A stretch of 64,000 nt of DNA from Erodium maritimum (taxonomy: Eukaryota > Streptophyta > Magnoliopsida > Geraniales > Geraniaceae): assembly GCA_963921825.1 (NCBI GenBank), contig OY997588.1:62020617-62084616 (forward strand), written 5' to 3'. Of this stretch, positions 21,546 through 33,022 are shown piece by piece. The position numbers and the translations under genes were made by a program. The notes under the pieces were generated by a model. That model was not told the DNA's origin. It made no database searches and saw nothing but the letters and a program-made list of their open reading frames with translations. How positions within the stretch are numbered: position 1 is the stretch's first letter; each line of letters opens with the position of its first letter.

Positions 21546-22158
21546 AGTCACGTGACCAAATTCGGCGACTCGATCCATGCGGCTCAAGATCTTGCACAAG
21601 TCTTTTCCCGAGCTTTTCAAGCCTTTGTGATCAGCCTAACCACTTTGCATAAGCGATTTGATAAATGAACACATGAACAAAAAATGTAGAAGAAGAGATT
21701 GGCGCTCAAAGAGGAGCTTTTTTGACTTAATTGTATAAAGTGGTGAATGAGTAAGTAATTACAAACGGCCTAGCTACCATGTATTTATACTACTCCAAGG
21801 AGAACTTTCTTGATCTCTTGGTTACAACAATCAATGGATTTGATTTGATTTTGAATTCAAAGAATATTTGATTTTGAATTCAAGCGCAAGTTATATAAGT
21901 CTTTCAAATGAAGATACAAATCCCTTATTCTTCCCCTTCTTGTCCACGCCCATGTGTCCGCTCATGTGACGTTTCTTCCCTTGATTCATGCCTCTTGTCG
22001 CCGACTTGATGGCACAAGCCTATCTTGACCATGTCAAACACCTCTCGCGGGCCTTGACCATGCCAAGCCCCGTGCTACACCACCTTAGCATGTATATTCC
22101 TCTTCGCTAACACATGCCATGCATGTGCCTAGGACCGAGTCAACTTTTTCTCGTGACA
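21546..22158 (-). repeat. 3' LTR of the old gypsy element
   Basis: A 613-bp repeat. Its inner edge TCGTGACA (22151-22158) abuts a C-run which, read on the minus strand, is a GATGGGGGGG-type polypurine tract. It aligns through much of its length with 35744-36360, with many substitutions. Confidence 0.82.
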
Positions 22159-22213
22159 CCCCCCCATCAAAGAAAGCAATTTCCTTAATGCTCAGCTACC
22201 CTTTGCTCCATGC

Positions 22214-23676
22214 TCAGTTGCCTTTCGCTTTGTGGTTATTTTCCTCCATGACAAAACCTGTATTGGTGTTATCCAACAGGTCGTGCCCCCACAAGTCCCC
22301 ACCAAGGGTGCTCGTTTGAGTGCTTCCAAACTCCTCTTTGTGACTCAATGCATCTGCCACCACGTTTGTCCTACCGGTGTTGTACTCTAAAGTATAGTAA
22401 AACTCGGCTAGGAAATCTATCCACCTTGCTTGCTTGGGAGAAAGCTTCTTTTGGGTTTGGAAGAAACTCACTGCAACATTATCAGTAATAAAATTAAATT
22501 TGCTACCAAGTAAATAATGTCTCCATACCCATAAGCAATGCACAACGGCCGTTATCTCATTCTCATGCATCGTATACCTCTTCTCTATATCATTGATTTT
22601 TTTGGCTCTCAAATGCAACGGGGTGCCCATCTTAAATCAAGACCCCACCAAGTGTAAAGTCACTTGCATCCATTTGGACCATCCACGCCTTATAAAAATC
22701 TGGTGGCATAAGAACGAGCTCTTCCACAACGGCTTGCTTCAAGGAACGAAAAGCTTCATCGACCTTTCCGCTCCATTCCCACGGACAATCCTTCGTCAAA
22801 AGATATGTCAAAGGAGTTGCGATCATGGAGTAATCCCGAATAAACCTCATATAGTAGTTGGCAAGTCCGAGAAAAGATCGTAACTCTGCCACCTTGGTTG
22901 GCAGACTCCATTCTTGGATAGCCGCTCCATCTATCTTGACCCGCCCTCGACCAAGAATATGCTCAAGGAACCCCACTTCTTCTTGAGCACAAGAACATTT
23001 CTCTTTATTCACAAATAGCTCATGTTCACGCAAAGGTTCAAACACTTGTCTCAAGTGATCTACATGCTCGGCAAAAAACCGACAATACACAAGGTATCAT
23101 CCAAATAAACCACCACAAAATGATCCAAGAACGGTTGTAATACCTTTTTCATGAGCGTGCAAAATGTGGCTGGTGCATTTGTTAACCAGAATGGCATCAC
23201 AAGAAACTCGTATGATCTATACCGCGTCACACAAATGGTCTTGGACTCATCTTCCTCCGCAATCCGGACTTGCCAATGCCCCGAACACAAGTCAAACTTT
23301 GAGTAGAAGAGAGAACCCCTAAACGATTAAATAAAGCAGAAGGTAATGGAATTGGGTACTTTTTCTTTACTGTTAATTTATTAAGTGCTCGGTAGTCAAT
23401 GCACATCCTCATCGATCCATCTTACTTCTTTTGGAATAGGACCGGTGCACCGAATGGAGTCTTAGACGGTTGGATGAATCCCCCCTCCAACAACTCCCCC
23501 AATTGCTTATGTAACTCTTCCAACTCCGGTGGGCTCATCCTATATGGAACGCCCACTGGTGGTTTCGAATTGGGCAACAAATCTATAGCATAATCAACAT
23601 CACACATTGGTGGTAACTTCTTGGGAAATTCACTAAGCATCACATCCTTGAATTCATCCAAAAGTTCTCCCACCAC
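22214..23676 (-). pseudogene. Broken reverse transcriptase and RNase H of the old gypsy element
   Basis: Consecutive minus-strand frames show the gypsy order. At 23676-23422 there is a linker with PEFPKKLPP-like sequence and the RT entry motif GGFIQPSKTPFGAPVLF. At 23412-23227 [20 protein letters not shown] follows, and at 23290-23060 YEFLVMPFWLTNAPATF and the catalytic YLDD box (VVVYLDDTL). Then FLGLANYYMRFIRDYS and RNase H end with [12 protein letters not shown]. Breaks separate all of these. No integrase zinc finger or DDE core follows. Confidence 0.85.
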
Positions 23677-23728
23677 ATCAGGAAGAACTTATTTCCCCTT
23701 TGTCCCTTCATCACCCTTTAGTACCACA

Positions 23729-23733
23729 AGAAA
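23729..23733. repeat. Target duplication AGAAA, left copy
   Basis: AGAAA immediately precedes the TG of the left LTR and matches 34139-34143 exactly, tying both outer ends to one integration event. Confidence 0.9.
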
Positions 23734-25736
23734 TGTAAAACCCGCTTCGTTTCGTAAGGTATTATTTTGCAAACGAAAACCTTAGGGTAAGTTTTTGAAA
23801 CGAGTGCAAAAAAAAAAAAATCGGATTTGAAACAAAAGGGCGATCTGTGTAATTTGGACGTAAAATGATTCTTGATAAAAACTAGATCGGTTAAGTACTA
23901 ACGGGTTTTAAAACGAAAGTCGATAGTTAAGATTAAATCGAAAAAGGGAAACGAAGCCGATCGGCTTTAGAAGGGTTTTGGACCAAAAATCTCGAGTTTG
24001 GAAACGAGCAGAAGGAAACCGTTTCGTTTTAAAATCAAGACGGAATTAGTTAAAGCAAGGGAGTTCGACGACGGTTTTAAGTTTAAAAAGGGGTTTAAAC
24101 TGGGTTTAGATCAAACCCGGGTTCGGTGCGCGGGTGCTCGAACCCGATCCGTTGTAACCCGACTTTTATCCCGCTCGAGTGTAAACGATAACTGTCAAGT
24201 TTAAAATGGACAAATCGTAGCCGTTAACTGAACGGCGGAACCGTTATTATTTTTTTTTTTTTGGGTTTTGAGTTATTTATTTTCGACCGGTTCGTACTAG
24301 TTTAAAGTGAGTTAAATCTGTGTTCTTTTAGATCGTGCTGCGGACCGAGGCAAAGGGAGGCTCGGCGAGTGACTGCGATTCATCTCGGGTTTAGTGGAGC
24401 GCTTCTGGAGTTGCTTTCGAGGTAGGGAAAAGTAGCCGGATCTCGGCCCTGACTAGGGAAAGTTAACTGTAGAATTGCATGTGGCACCGGGGTGTCGTGG
24501 GTATTTAGGTTGTCGAATATTAGAAATGCATGATACGGGAATGTAGCGAATACTGGAAATGCATGTGACACTTAGTAGTGTCGTAGGAGCAGAAAACTTA
24601 GCGTTAACTGTGTTACTGGAGGCATATGACCATGCCCGGAGGTTGTTGTGCGTGAATTGTTGATTGAGTTTGGGTGGCCTTGAGAGCCCGTTTTATTCAT
24701 TGTTGAGTTTGGGTGGCCTTGAGAGCCCGTGTTATTTGTTGCCGAGTTGGGTGGCCATGAGAGCCCGTGTTGTCGCTTCGGTATTTTGAGTGGCCGTGAG
24801 TGCCCGTGGGGTTGTGAACCCGTACTTTACCGTTGGTGTCTTGGGTGGCCATGAGGGCCCGTAGGGTTGTTGAACCTGTGTTTGGTTGTTGGTGTCTTGT
24901 CGGCCTTGACTGCCTGGGGAGTTGTCACCGGTGTCGTTACTGTCTGTTTGAACTTGTTTGTGATTGTGATTGGTTACTGGTTACTGGTGGAGGTTGTGTG
25001 GTGTAGCTAGCCTCCCGACTGGGATCGGGAGAAGCGGAGGGGTGTGGGCTAGCTCCCCGACTGGGATCGGGGGAAGGACGCGCGGGTGTGGCTAACCACC
25101 CGACTGGGATCGGGTGAAGCGGAGGGGTTGTGGGTTAGCCTCCCGACTGGGATCGGGGGAAGTTGCGCGACAGGTCGACCGCCTGACCACGTCTATGATC
25201 GGTAAAGGGCGAGAGACAGAGATTAGTTACTGAGCAGCCGGTTTGCGATCCTTTGTGATCTTGTTTGGTATTGTGTGGTCAATCGTGTCTTGGGGGAGGT
25301 CGTCGATCGTAGTGTGGGGTCTACATAACGTATCCGAGTGTTGAGTCAGTTGAGGAAGAGACTGGTCGTGTGTGTGTCTTTGAGTCGTTGTTAGTGTCAT
25401 CGGCTTTGTCTACTAGTTATGCCGTAGTCATTATGTTATCTGTGGTGGTGAGCGAACGCTCACCCCTAGCTGCTTTTCCTACAGGTACCGTTCGTAGTCT
25501 GGACTAGGTGAGCTTCTGAAGCTTGAAGAGCTTGAAGCGGGTTGCTGGGTGTTTGAGTCTAGAGACGTGTATCTCGTTTTGTCCAAGTGTGGGACTTTTA
25601 TTTTGAGATGTAAATATTATTCTTTTGTGGAACTAAACTGACTTTTTAGGTGATTTATCGAAAACAGGTTTCAGTTTTGTAACTTTTTGGAACGTTCGCG
25701 TCCCTAGTTTCGGTTCGCTGAAATTGGGGCGTGACA
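23734..25736 (+). repeat. Left LTR (2003 bp) of the young gypsy element
   Basis: It starts TGTAAAACCC and ends GGGGCGTGACA. It contains GGGTGGCC-type tandem repeats (about 24665-24870), four tandem CCCGACTGGGATCGGG hairpins (25012-25159) and a GGTGAGCG-AA-CGCTCACC hairpin (25447-25464). Differences from the right full LTR include G/T changes near 23892, 24024 and 25668. Confidence 0.93.
25012..25159 (+). repeat. Four tandem hairpin units with compensatory stems
   Basis: Units spaced about 43 bp apart each carry a stem of the form xCCCGA-CTGGGA-TCGGGx'. The first base pair of the stem is T-A in unit 1 (25013/25030), C-G in unit 2 (25055/25072), A-T in unit 3 (25098/25115) and T-G in unit 4 (25141/25158). 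The right full LTR repeats the array 7286 bp downstream. Confidence 0.85.
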
Positions 25737-25739
25737 GCT

Positions 25740-25751
25740 TGGTATCAGAGC
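25740..25751 (+). promoter_or_regulatory. Primer binding site of the young gypsy element
   Basis: TGGTATCAGAGC, complementary to initiator tRNA-Met, starts three bases after the LTR end. A second copy lies after the next LTR at 33026-33037. Confidence 0.92.
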
Positions 25752-26407
25752 GCGAGGTTTCACACCTCGGACTACACGTCAATTAGGTGGGAGAGTCGAG
25801 TCGGTAGAGTCCCGTCCTGCGTTGGGTACGCAAGTCGGAACTCGGGTGTAGACCCGTTAGGATTTGAGTCCTGTTTTGTTCTGTGCTTGTGCAGTACGGG
25901 GCTACTGGCACAATGTTTGTGTGTTGCTGCGTGAAACGTTTTTAAACTTTCGCGGCTCGACTCAGGAGCGCTCCTGTGGTCGAGCGTGACGGTGTTGGTA
26001 TCAAGTGGCCACAACGTAGTTCGGGGACGCCTGGACGGGGTTGTAACCACCTGATGCCAAGAAATGAGGTTTTTTTTATGAAGCGGAAAAAGGGGGTTTA
26101 AGGTTGTTGGCCCGTTTGGCATGTCTTGAACTTGATTGGCCCTGTGGGAGTATGTTTGATTTTGGTTGGCCCGGGGGGCAAGGTTCGACTCTGGTTGGTT
26201 TGTCGTCGCTTGTGTGGTATATGTCGGTGTGGTCTCGTATACTAATACTATATATAAGGTGTGTTTAGCTTGAGCGGTGTGGCGCTTTGGTGACATACGC
26301 GATAGAGTAAACTTAGACCGTGTGAGCGTTGGCGTTTTTGAACTTGTCGCCTTTATTTGAGTTCGCAAACTGAACGTTTGCGTGTATCCGTGCAGAGGAT
26401 ACTGTTC

Positions 26408-27601
26408 ATGGCTCGCGGAAGGCGCGGACGAGCATCAGGAACGCAGGGTCAGGCACCCACGCGAGGCCGGCGGGGGCGGTCAGCAGGGGCACCAGGGAGG
26501 GTGCCAGCCGTCGAGCCCGCCGACTACGCGGAGGCACAGGGCACTCCCGTCGGAGAAAACGGGAGAAGTGATGCGGGGCCATCTGCAGGTACCCCCAGTG
26601 TTCCGCCAGTCGCGGACCCTCCAGTGATGACTGCCCTGGATGAGCTTACCAGGACCGTTCAGAGTTTGGTGGCGGTCATCGCCAGCCGAGAGTCGGCTTC
26701 GCCAGCACCAGAGGCAGCCGCAGTTCCGATGAGGGCCGCTCAGACAGAGGATCTTACCTCCCGAGCGCTACTCGATTTCCTGAAGCTCGGGATACATGTT
26801 TTTGTCGGGGAGCCAAATCCCAACCTAGCCGAGCGATGGATAGAGTAGGTCACACGAGACCTGGACACTTTGGGTGTCGAGGATGGCCGTCGGAGAGTGT
26901 CCTTCGCGGCCCATCAGCTGAGAGACAGCGCCTACCACTGGTGGGGGCGGGTGAAGGACACAGTCGGATACGACTACAGCGTATTCCAGGAGGTATTCAT
27001 GGCACAGTACTTTCCCGAGTCGGCTCGGCTGGAGCGACATCGGCAGTTCTTATACCTGGAGCAGGGAGAGATGACAGTGGCACAGTACGAGGCCAGGTTC
27101 ACAGCCTTGGCCAGATTCGCGCCTGAGATGGTGTCTAGCGAGACGAACCGTTGCCTGCGGTTCCAGGACGGACTGAGGCTGGGCATCCGGAACCAGGTTC
27201 TCGCCTTGAGGATACGGAAGTATACCGATCTAGTGGACACCGCGGCTACAGTGGAGCAGGGCATCCGGGATGCAGCCAGGGGCCGTGAGGTCCGACCTCG
27301 GCCGATCAGTTGGACCGGGACGTCAGACTCACGAGACTCGCGGAGGCAAAGGACCGCGGGATCCTTCCGACCACCGCCTCATCAGAGTGGATCGAGACAG
27401 CGGGGTTCAGTGGCAGCAGTCGCGGACCGTACAGTCGCCCAGGGGACGTCCTCGTCAGGGTCAGCAGTCCAGACCGTCACAGCCTTCTACGAGCGCACCG
27501 GTTCCGAGACAGCAGCAGAGTCACGGGTATTCAGCGGCCAGCGCGCCGGGTCAGAGGCAGCAGGCCTCGCAGGGGAGAGTCTATGCAGTCACCGACTCTA
27601 G
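26408..27601 (+). pseudogene. gag of the young gypsy element, interrupted by a stop
   Basis: The likely start is ATG at 26408 (MARGRRGRA, basic N-terminus). An upstream ATG at 26357 is in the same frame, but the basic start is the more family-like. The frame is broken by TAG at 26846-26848 and continues in the same register with the capsid-like core (HQLRDSAYHWWGR, YFPESARLERH, MTVAQYEARFTALARFAP, RFQDGLR). It then overlaps the pol frame, which is in a different register. I found no C-x2-C-x4-H-x4-C zinc knuckle in any frame between the capsid core and the protease. Gag normally forms the virus-like particle and packages element RNA. Confidence 0.85.
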
Positions 27602-30600
27602 AGCCCCAGGACCTAGCACGTACCGCGAGACCATCCAGGGTACGTGTTTATTGTATCACTTATGGGCTTTATTCTTGTTTGATACCGGGGCGTCGCACTC
27701 TTTTATTTCGTCGGATTGTGCCGAGAGGTTAGGGTTGAGCTTAGAGCCGTTGAGCCCACCTCTATGCCTGGACACCCCAGTTGGGGGTGGTGCATCGTTG
27801 ACTAGAGTATGTCGTGCCTGCGAGATTAGAGTCGCAGACTGTCCTTGCCCTGGGGACCTCCTCGTGTTGGGGATGACTACCTTTGATGTGATTTTGGGTA
27901 TGGATTGGCTGTCGAGGTACCGAGCCAACATCGATTGCTATAGACGACGAGTGACAGTGACAGTGGGCGGTACGAAGGTGACGTGCGTGCTGGGAAGTAA
28001 GAGTGGGGTCCTCCTGTCGGCGTTGTCCGCAGAAGAGGAAGTACCGGCTGTGCAGAGCCGAGAGTTACCGAGAGTGGTATGCGAGTTCCCCGAGGTCTTT
28101 CCTGAGGAGTTGAGCGGACTGCCACCGATTCGTGAGGTGGAGTTCGGGATTGACCTAGTGCCGGGAACGTCGGCGATATCGATGGCGCCTTACAGGTTTG
28201 CGCCGGCCGAGTTGACTGAGCTGAAGCGTCAGCTGGAGGAGCTTCAGCAGAAAGGGTTTATCCGTCCGAGTGCATCGCCGTGGGGAGCACCAGCACTCTT
28301 CGTGAAGAAGAAGAGTGGAGAGCTACGAATGTGTATAGATTACCGGAAGCTAAACCGGGTTACGGTGAAGAACCGGTACCCGATGCCGAGGATCGACGAC
28401 TTGTTCGACCAGTTGAGAGGGGCGACTCACTTCTCGAAGATCGATCTGCGATCCGGTTATTATCAGTTGCGAGTCCGTGAGGGGGACGTCGCAAAGACTG
28501 CATTCCGAACACGTTATGGGCACTACGAGTTCCTAGTGATGTCATTCGGACTGACGAACGCGCCAGCGGCGTTCATGGACCTGATGAACAGCATCTTCCG
28601 GCCGTACCTAGATCAGTTTGTGGTGGTATTTGTGGACGACATCCTGATATATTCGCAGAACGAGGCGGCGCATAAGGCACATCTGAGGGCTGTTCTGACC
28701 CTACTACGCAAGCATCAGCTATATGCCAACCGGGAGAAGTGCGAGTTCTGGCTCTCTGAGGTGAGGTTCCTCGGCCACATCGTATCCCGTGACGGTATCC
28801 TGGTCGATCCGTCGAAGATCGACGCGGTCTCGAAGTGGGCACGGCCCACGAGTGTTTTCGAGATCCGCAGCTTTCTGGGATTGGCAGGCTACTATAGGCG
28901 ATTTGTCCAGGATTTTGCACGACTAGCCGCACCGATGACTCTGTTGACGCGCAAGGGTGTTGGGTTCGTGTGGACAGATGATTGTGAGCGTGCGTTCGCG
29001 GAGTTGAAGACTCGTTTGACTACAGCTCCAGTGTTAGTGGTGCCCGAGCGAGGGATTGGTTATGATGTTTACTGCGATGTGTCCGGAGAGGGACTGGGCT
29101 GCGTGCTGATGCAGTCGGGCAGAGTTGTGGCTTATGGCTCCAGGCAGTTGAAGATACACGAGCGCAACTATCCTACCCACGACTTGGAGCTAGCAGCAGT
29201 CGTGTTTGCGCTGAAGAGCTGGCGATATTATCTGTACGGCGAGGGGTTTCAGGTGTTCTCGGATCACAAGAGCCTCAAGTACATATTTTCCCAGCAAGAC
29301 CTGAACATGCGTCAGCGACGGTGGATGGAACTACTCGAGGAGTACGATTTCGAGCTACACTACCACCCTGGCAAGGCGAACGTTGTCGCCGACGCCTTGA
29401 GTAGGAAGTCGGCTCCGAGCCTCGCCAGCATATCTGTCCGAGAGTGGGGCATGATGGGAGAGCTGAGCACATTCGGGCTTGAGCTAGAGGAGGTTACTGG
29501 CGGTGTTGTCATATGCTCACTAGTGGCTCAGCCCTCACTGCTTGCCCAAGTGCTGGAGGCGCAGACAGAGGACGTCGAAGCATCAGAGATACGCGAGAGA
29601 GTCGTCAGGGGTGACGAGGCGGTGGGCTGGCAGGACAGCACTGATTGGGGACTACGATACCGCGGGGGACTATTCGTACCGGTTAACTGTAGAGACACCG
29701 TGTTACGAGAGGCACACCATTCGTGTCTCACAGTGCATCCGGGGGGCACCAAGATGTACCGTGACCTCAGACGGCACTACTGGTGGCGCGGCATGAGGAG
29801 AGCAGTCGCAGAGTTTGTATCGAGATGCCTTGTCTGTCAGCAGGTGAAGGCCGAGCATCAGCGTCCAGCGGGATTGTTACAGCCACTACCGATTGCTCAG
29901 TGGAAGTGGGAACACATTACGATGGACTTCGTGTGTGGACTACCGAGATCGCCCAAGGGAAACGACGCCGTGTGGGTGGTAGTCGACCGGTTGACTAAGT
30001 CATCCCACTTTCTGGCTATGAGGATGACAGACCCGGTCGACAAGTTGAGCAGTCTGTATATCCAGGAGATAGTGCGTCTCCACGGGGTCCCGGTGTCGAT
30101 AGTGTCTGACAGGGATCCCCGCTTCACGTCCAGGTTTTGGCCGAGTTTGCAGAAGGCATTGGGGACCGAGGTGCTACTCAGTACAGCGCATCATCCTCAG
30201 ACAGACGGTCAGTCGGAGCGTACCATTTAGATCTTAGAGGACATGCTGCGAGCATGTGTACTGGATTTCAGGGGATCTTGGGAGACCCACCTGCCGTTGG
30301 CCGAGTTCGCCTACAACAACAGCTTCCAAGCCAGTATCGGGATGGCACCTTTCGAAGCGTTGTATGGGAGGCCGTGTCGGTCACCAGTATGCTGGGCAGA
30401 GGTGGGGGACAAGAGTCTGCTGGGGCCAGATCTTGTCAGAGAGACGACGGAGAAAGTCGCACTGATTCGCGATCGGCTGAGGACAGCGCAGAGTCGACAG
30501 AAGAGTTATGCCGACAGGCGACGTCGACCCCTTGAGTTTGCAGTCGGGGATCACGTGTTCCTGAAGGTGAGCCCGAGGAAAGGGCTGGTGCGGTTCAGGC

Positions 30601-31043
30601 GCAGCGGGGGCAAGTTGGCTCCGAGGTACATTGGCCCGTTCCAGATTCTGGGCAGAGTGGGAACAGTGGCATATCGTCTGGCGTTGCCACCGCAACTTGG
30701 GAGAGTCCATGACGTCTTCCACGTGTCTCAGTTGCGGCAGTACAATGCAGACCCCTCCCACGTCATCGAGTGGACAGATATCGAGGTGGCTGATGATGTC
30801 TCCTATGAGGAGCAGCCGGTTCGGATTATGGACACGCGGGAGCAGATTCTGCGGGGAGGCAAGATTATCCACTTGGTACGAGTGCAGTGGAAGCACCACG
30901 GGGCTGAATCGACTTGGGAGCGCGAGGACGAGGTTCGCGCGAAGTATCCCGCCTTGTTCGTTTCCCGAGGTACGCCTGGTTTAAATTTCGTGGGCGAAAT
31001 TCCTTTAAGGGGGGTAGATTGTAAAACCCGCTTCGTTTCGTAA
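27270..31043 (+). pseudogene. pol of the young gypsy element, nearly intact, one internal stop
   Basis: An open frame of 986 codons ends at TAG 30228-30230 and then continues in the same register to 31043. In order: aspartic protease [10 protein letters not shown] (residue about 138); reverse transcriptase with [35 protein letters not shown] and the catalytic FVDD box at about residue 454; RNase H with [11 protein letters not shown] at its end; integrase with an HHCC zinc finger ([11 protein letters not shown]... CLVCQQVK) and DDE core ([25 protein letters not shown]). After the stop come the integrase tail and a chromodomain-like end (LVRVQWKHHGAESTWERED). The stop falls right after SERTI, so any product would lose the integrase C-terminal part. 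The frame runs 24 bases into the next LTR. Confidence 0.92.
31005..31017 (+). promoter_or_regulatory. Polypurine tract of the young gypsy element
   Basis: TTAAGGGGGGTAG lies just before the TG of the second full LTR at 31020. This is the usual site for plus-strand DNA priming. Confidence 0.85.
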
Positions 31044-33022
31044 GGTATTATTTTGCAAACGAAAACCTTAGGGTAAGTTTTTGAAACGAGTGCAAAAAAA
31101 AAAAAATCGGATTTGAAACAAAAGGGCGATCTGTGTAATTTGGACGTAAAATGATTCTTGATAAAAACTAGATCGTTTAAGTACTAACGGGTTTTAAAAC
31201 GAAAGTCGATAGTTAAGATTAAATCGAAAAAGGGAAACGAAGCCGATCGGCTTTAGAAGGGTTTTGGACCAAAAATCTCGAGTTTGGAAACGAGCAGAAG
31301 GAAACCGTTTCTTTTTAAAATCAAGACGGAATTAGTTAAAGCAAGGGAGTTCGACGACGGTTTTAAGTTTAAAAAGGGGTTTAAACTGGGTTTAGATCAA
31401 ACCCGGGTTCGGTGCGCGGGTGCTCGAACCCGATCCGTTGTAACCCGACTTTTATCCCGCTCGAGTGTAAACGATAACTGTCAAGTTTAAAATGGACAAA
31501 TCGTAGCCGTTAACTGAACGGCGGAACCGTTATTATTTTTTTTTTTTTGGGTTTTGAGTTATTTATTTTCGACCGGTTCGTACTAGTTTAAAGTGAGTTA
31601 AATCTGTGTTCTTTTAGATCGTGCTGCGGACCGAGGCAAAGGGAGGCTCGGCGAGTGACTGCGATTCATCTCGGGTTTAGTGGAGCGCTTCTGGAGTTGC
31701 TTTCGAGGTAGGGAAAAGTAGCCGGATCTCGGCCCTGACTAGGGAAAGTTAACTGTAGAATTGCATGTGGCACCGGGGTGTCGTGGGTATTTAGGTTGTC
31801 GAATATTAGAAATGCATGATACGGGAATGTAGCGAATACTGGAAATGCATGTGACACTTAGTAGTGTCGTAGGAGCAGAAAACTTAGCGTTAACTGTGTT
31901 ACTGGAGGCATATGACCATGCCCGGAGGTTGTTGTGCGTGAATTGTTGATTGAGTTTGGGTGGCCTTGAGAGCCCGTTTTATTCATTGTTGAGTTTGGGT
32001 GGCCTTGAGAGCCCGTGTTATTTGTTGCCGAGTTGGGTGGCCATGAGAGCCCGTGTTGTCGCTTCGGTATTTTGAGTGGCCGTGAGTGCCCGTGGGGTTG
32101 TGAACCCGTACTTTACCGTTGGTGTCTTGGGTGGCCATGAGGGCCCGTAGGGTTGTTGAACCTGTGTTTGGTTGTTGGTGTCTTGTCGGCCTTGACTGCC
32201 TGGGGAGTTGTCACCGGTGTCGTTACTGTCTGTTTGAACTTGTTTGTGATTGTGATTGGTTACTGGTTACTGGTGGAGGTTGTGTGGTGTAGCTAGCCTC
32301 CCGACTGGGATCGGGAGAAGCGGAGGGGTGTGGGCTAGCTCCCCGACTGGGATCGGGGGAAGGACGCGCGGGTGTGGCTAACCACCCGACTGGGATCGGG
32401 TGAAGCGGAGGGGTTGTGGGTTAGCCTCCCGACTGGGATCGGGGGAAGTTGCGCGACAGGTCGACCGCCTGACCACGTCTATGATCGGTAAAGGGCGAGA
32501 GACAGAGATTAGTTACTGAGCAGCCGGTTTGCGATCCTTTGTGATCTTGTTTGGTATTGTGTGGTCAATCGTGTCTTGGGGGAGGTCGTCGATCGTAGTG
32601 TGGGGTCTACATAACGTATCCGAGTGTTGAGTCAGTTGAGGAAGAGACTGGTCGTGTGTGTGTCTTTGAGTCGTTGTTAGTGTCATCGGCTTTGTCTACT
32701 AGTTATGCCGTAGTCATTATGTTATCTGTGGTGGTGAGCGAACGCTCACCCCTAGCTGCTTTTCCTACAGGTACCGTTCGTAGTCTGGACTAGGTGAGCT
32801 TCTGAAGCTTGAAGAGCTTGAAGCGGGTTGCTGGGTGTTTGAGTCTAGAGACGTGTATCTCGTTTTGTCCAAGTGTGGGACTTTTATTTTGAGATGTAAA
32901 TATTATTCTTTTGTGGAACTAAACTGACTTTTTAGGTGATTTATCGAAAACATGTTTCAGTTTTGTAACTTTTTGGAACGTTCGCGTCCCTAGTTTCGGT
33001 TCGCTGAAATTGGGGCGTGACA
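31020..33022 (+). repeat. Second full LTR of the young gypsy element
   Basis: It is 2003 bp, the same length as the left LTR, with at least three single-base differences. It is followed by a primer site and gag sequence, not by the target duplication. Confidence 0.93.

Noticed and set aside
25012..25159. CRISPR-like array of repeats
   Set aside because: The spaced hairpin repeats are LTR minisatellites in a plant genome. There are no unique spacers of uniform length and no cas genes.
25772..26368. 198-codon minus-strand frame in the leader of the young gypsy element (repeated at 33058-33654)
   Set aside because: It lies antisense to the leader and is duplicated only because the segment is duplicated. 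It has no domain.
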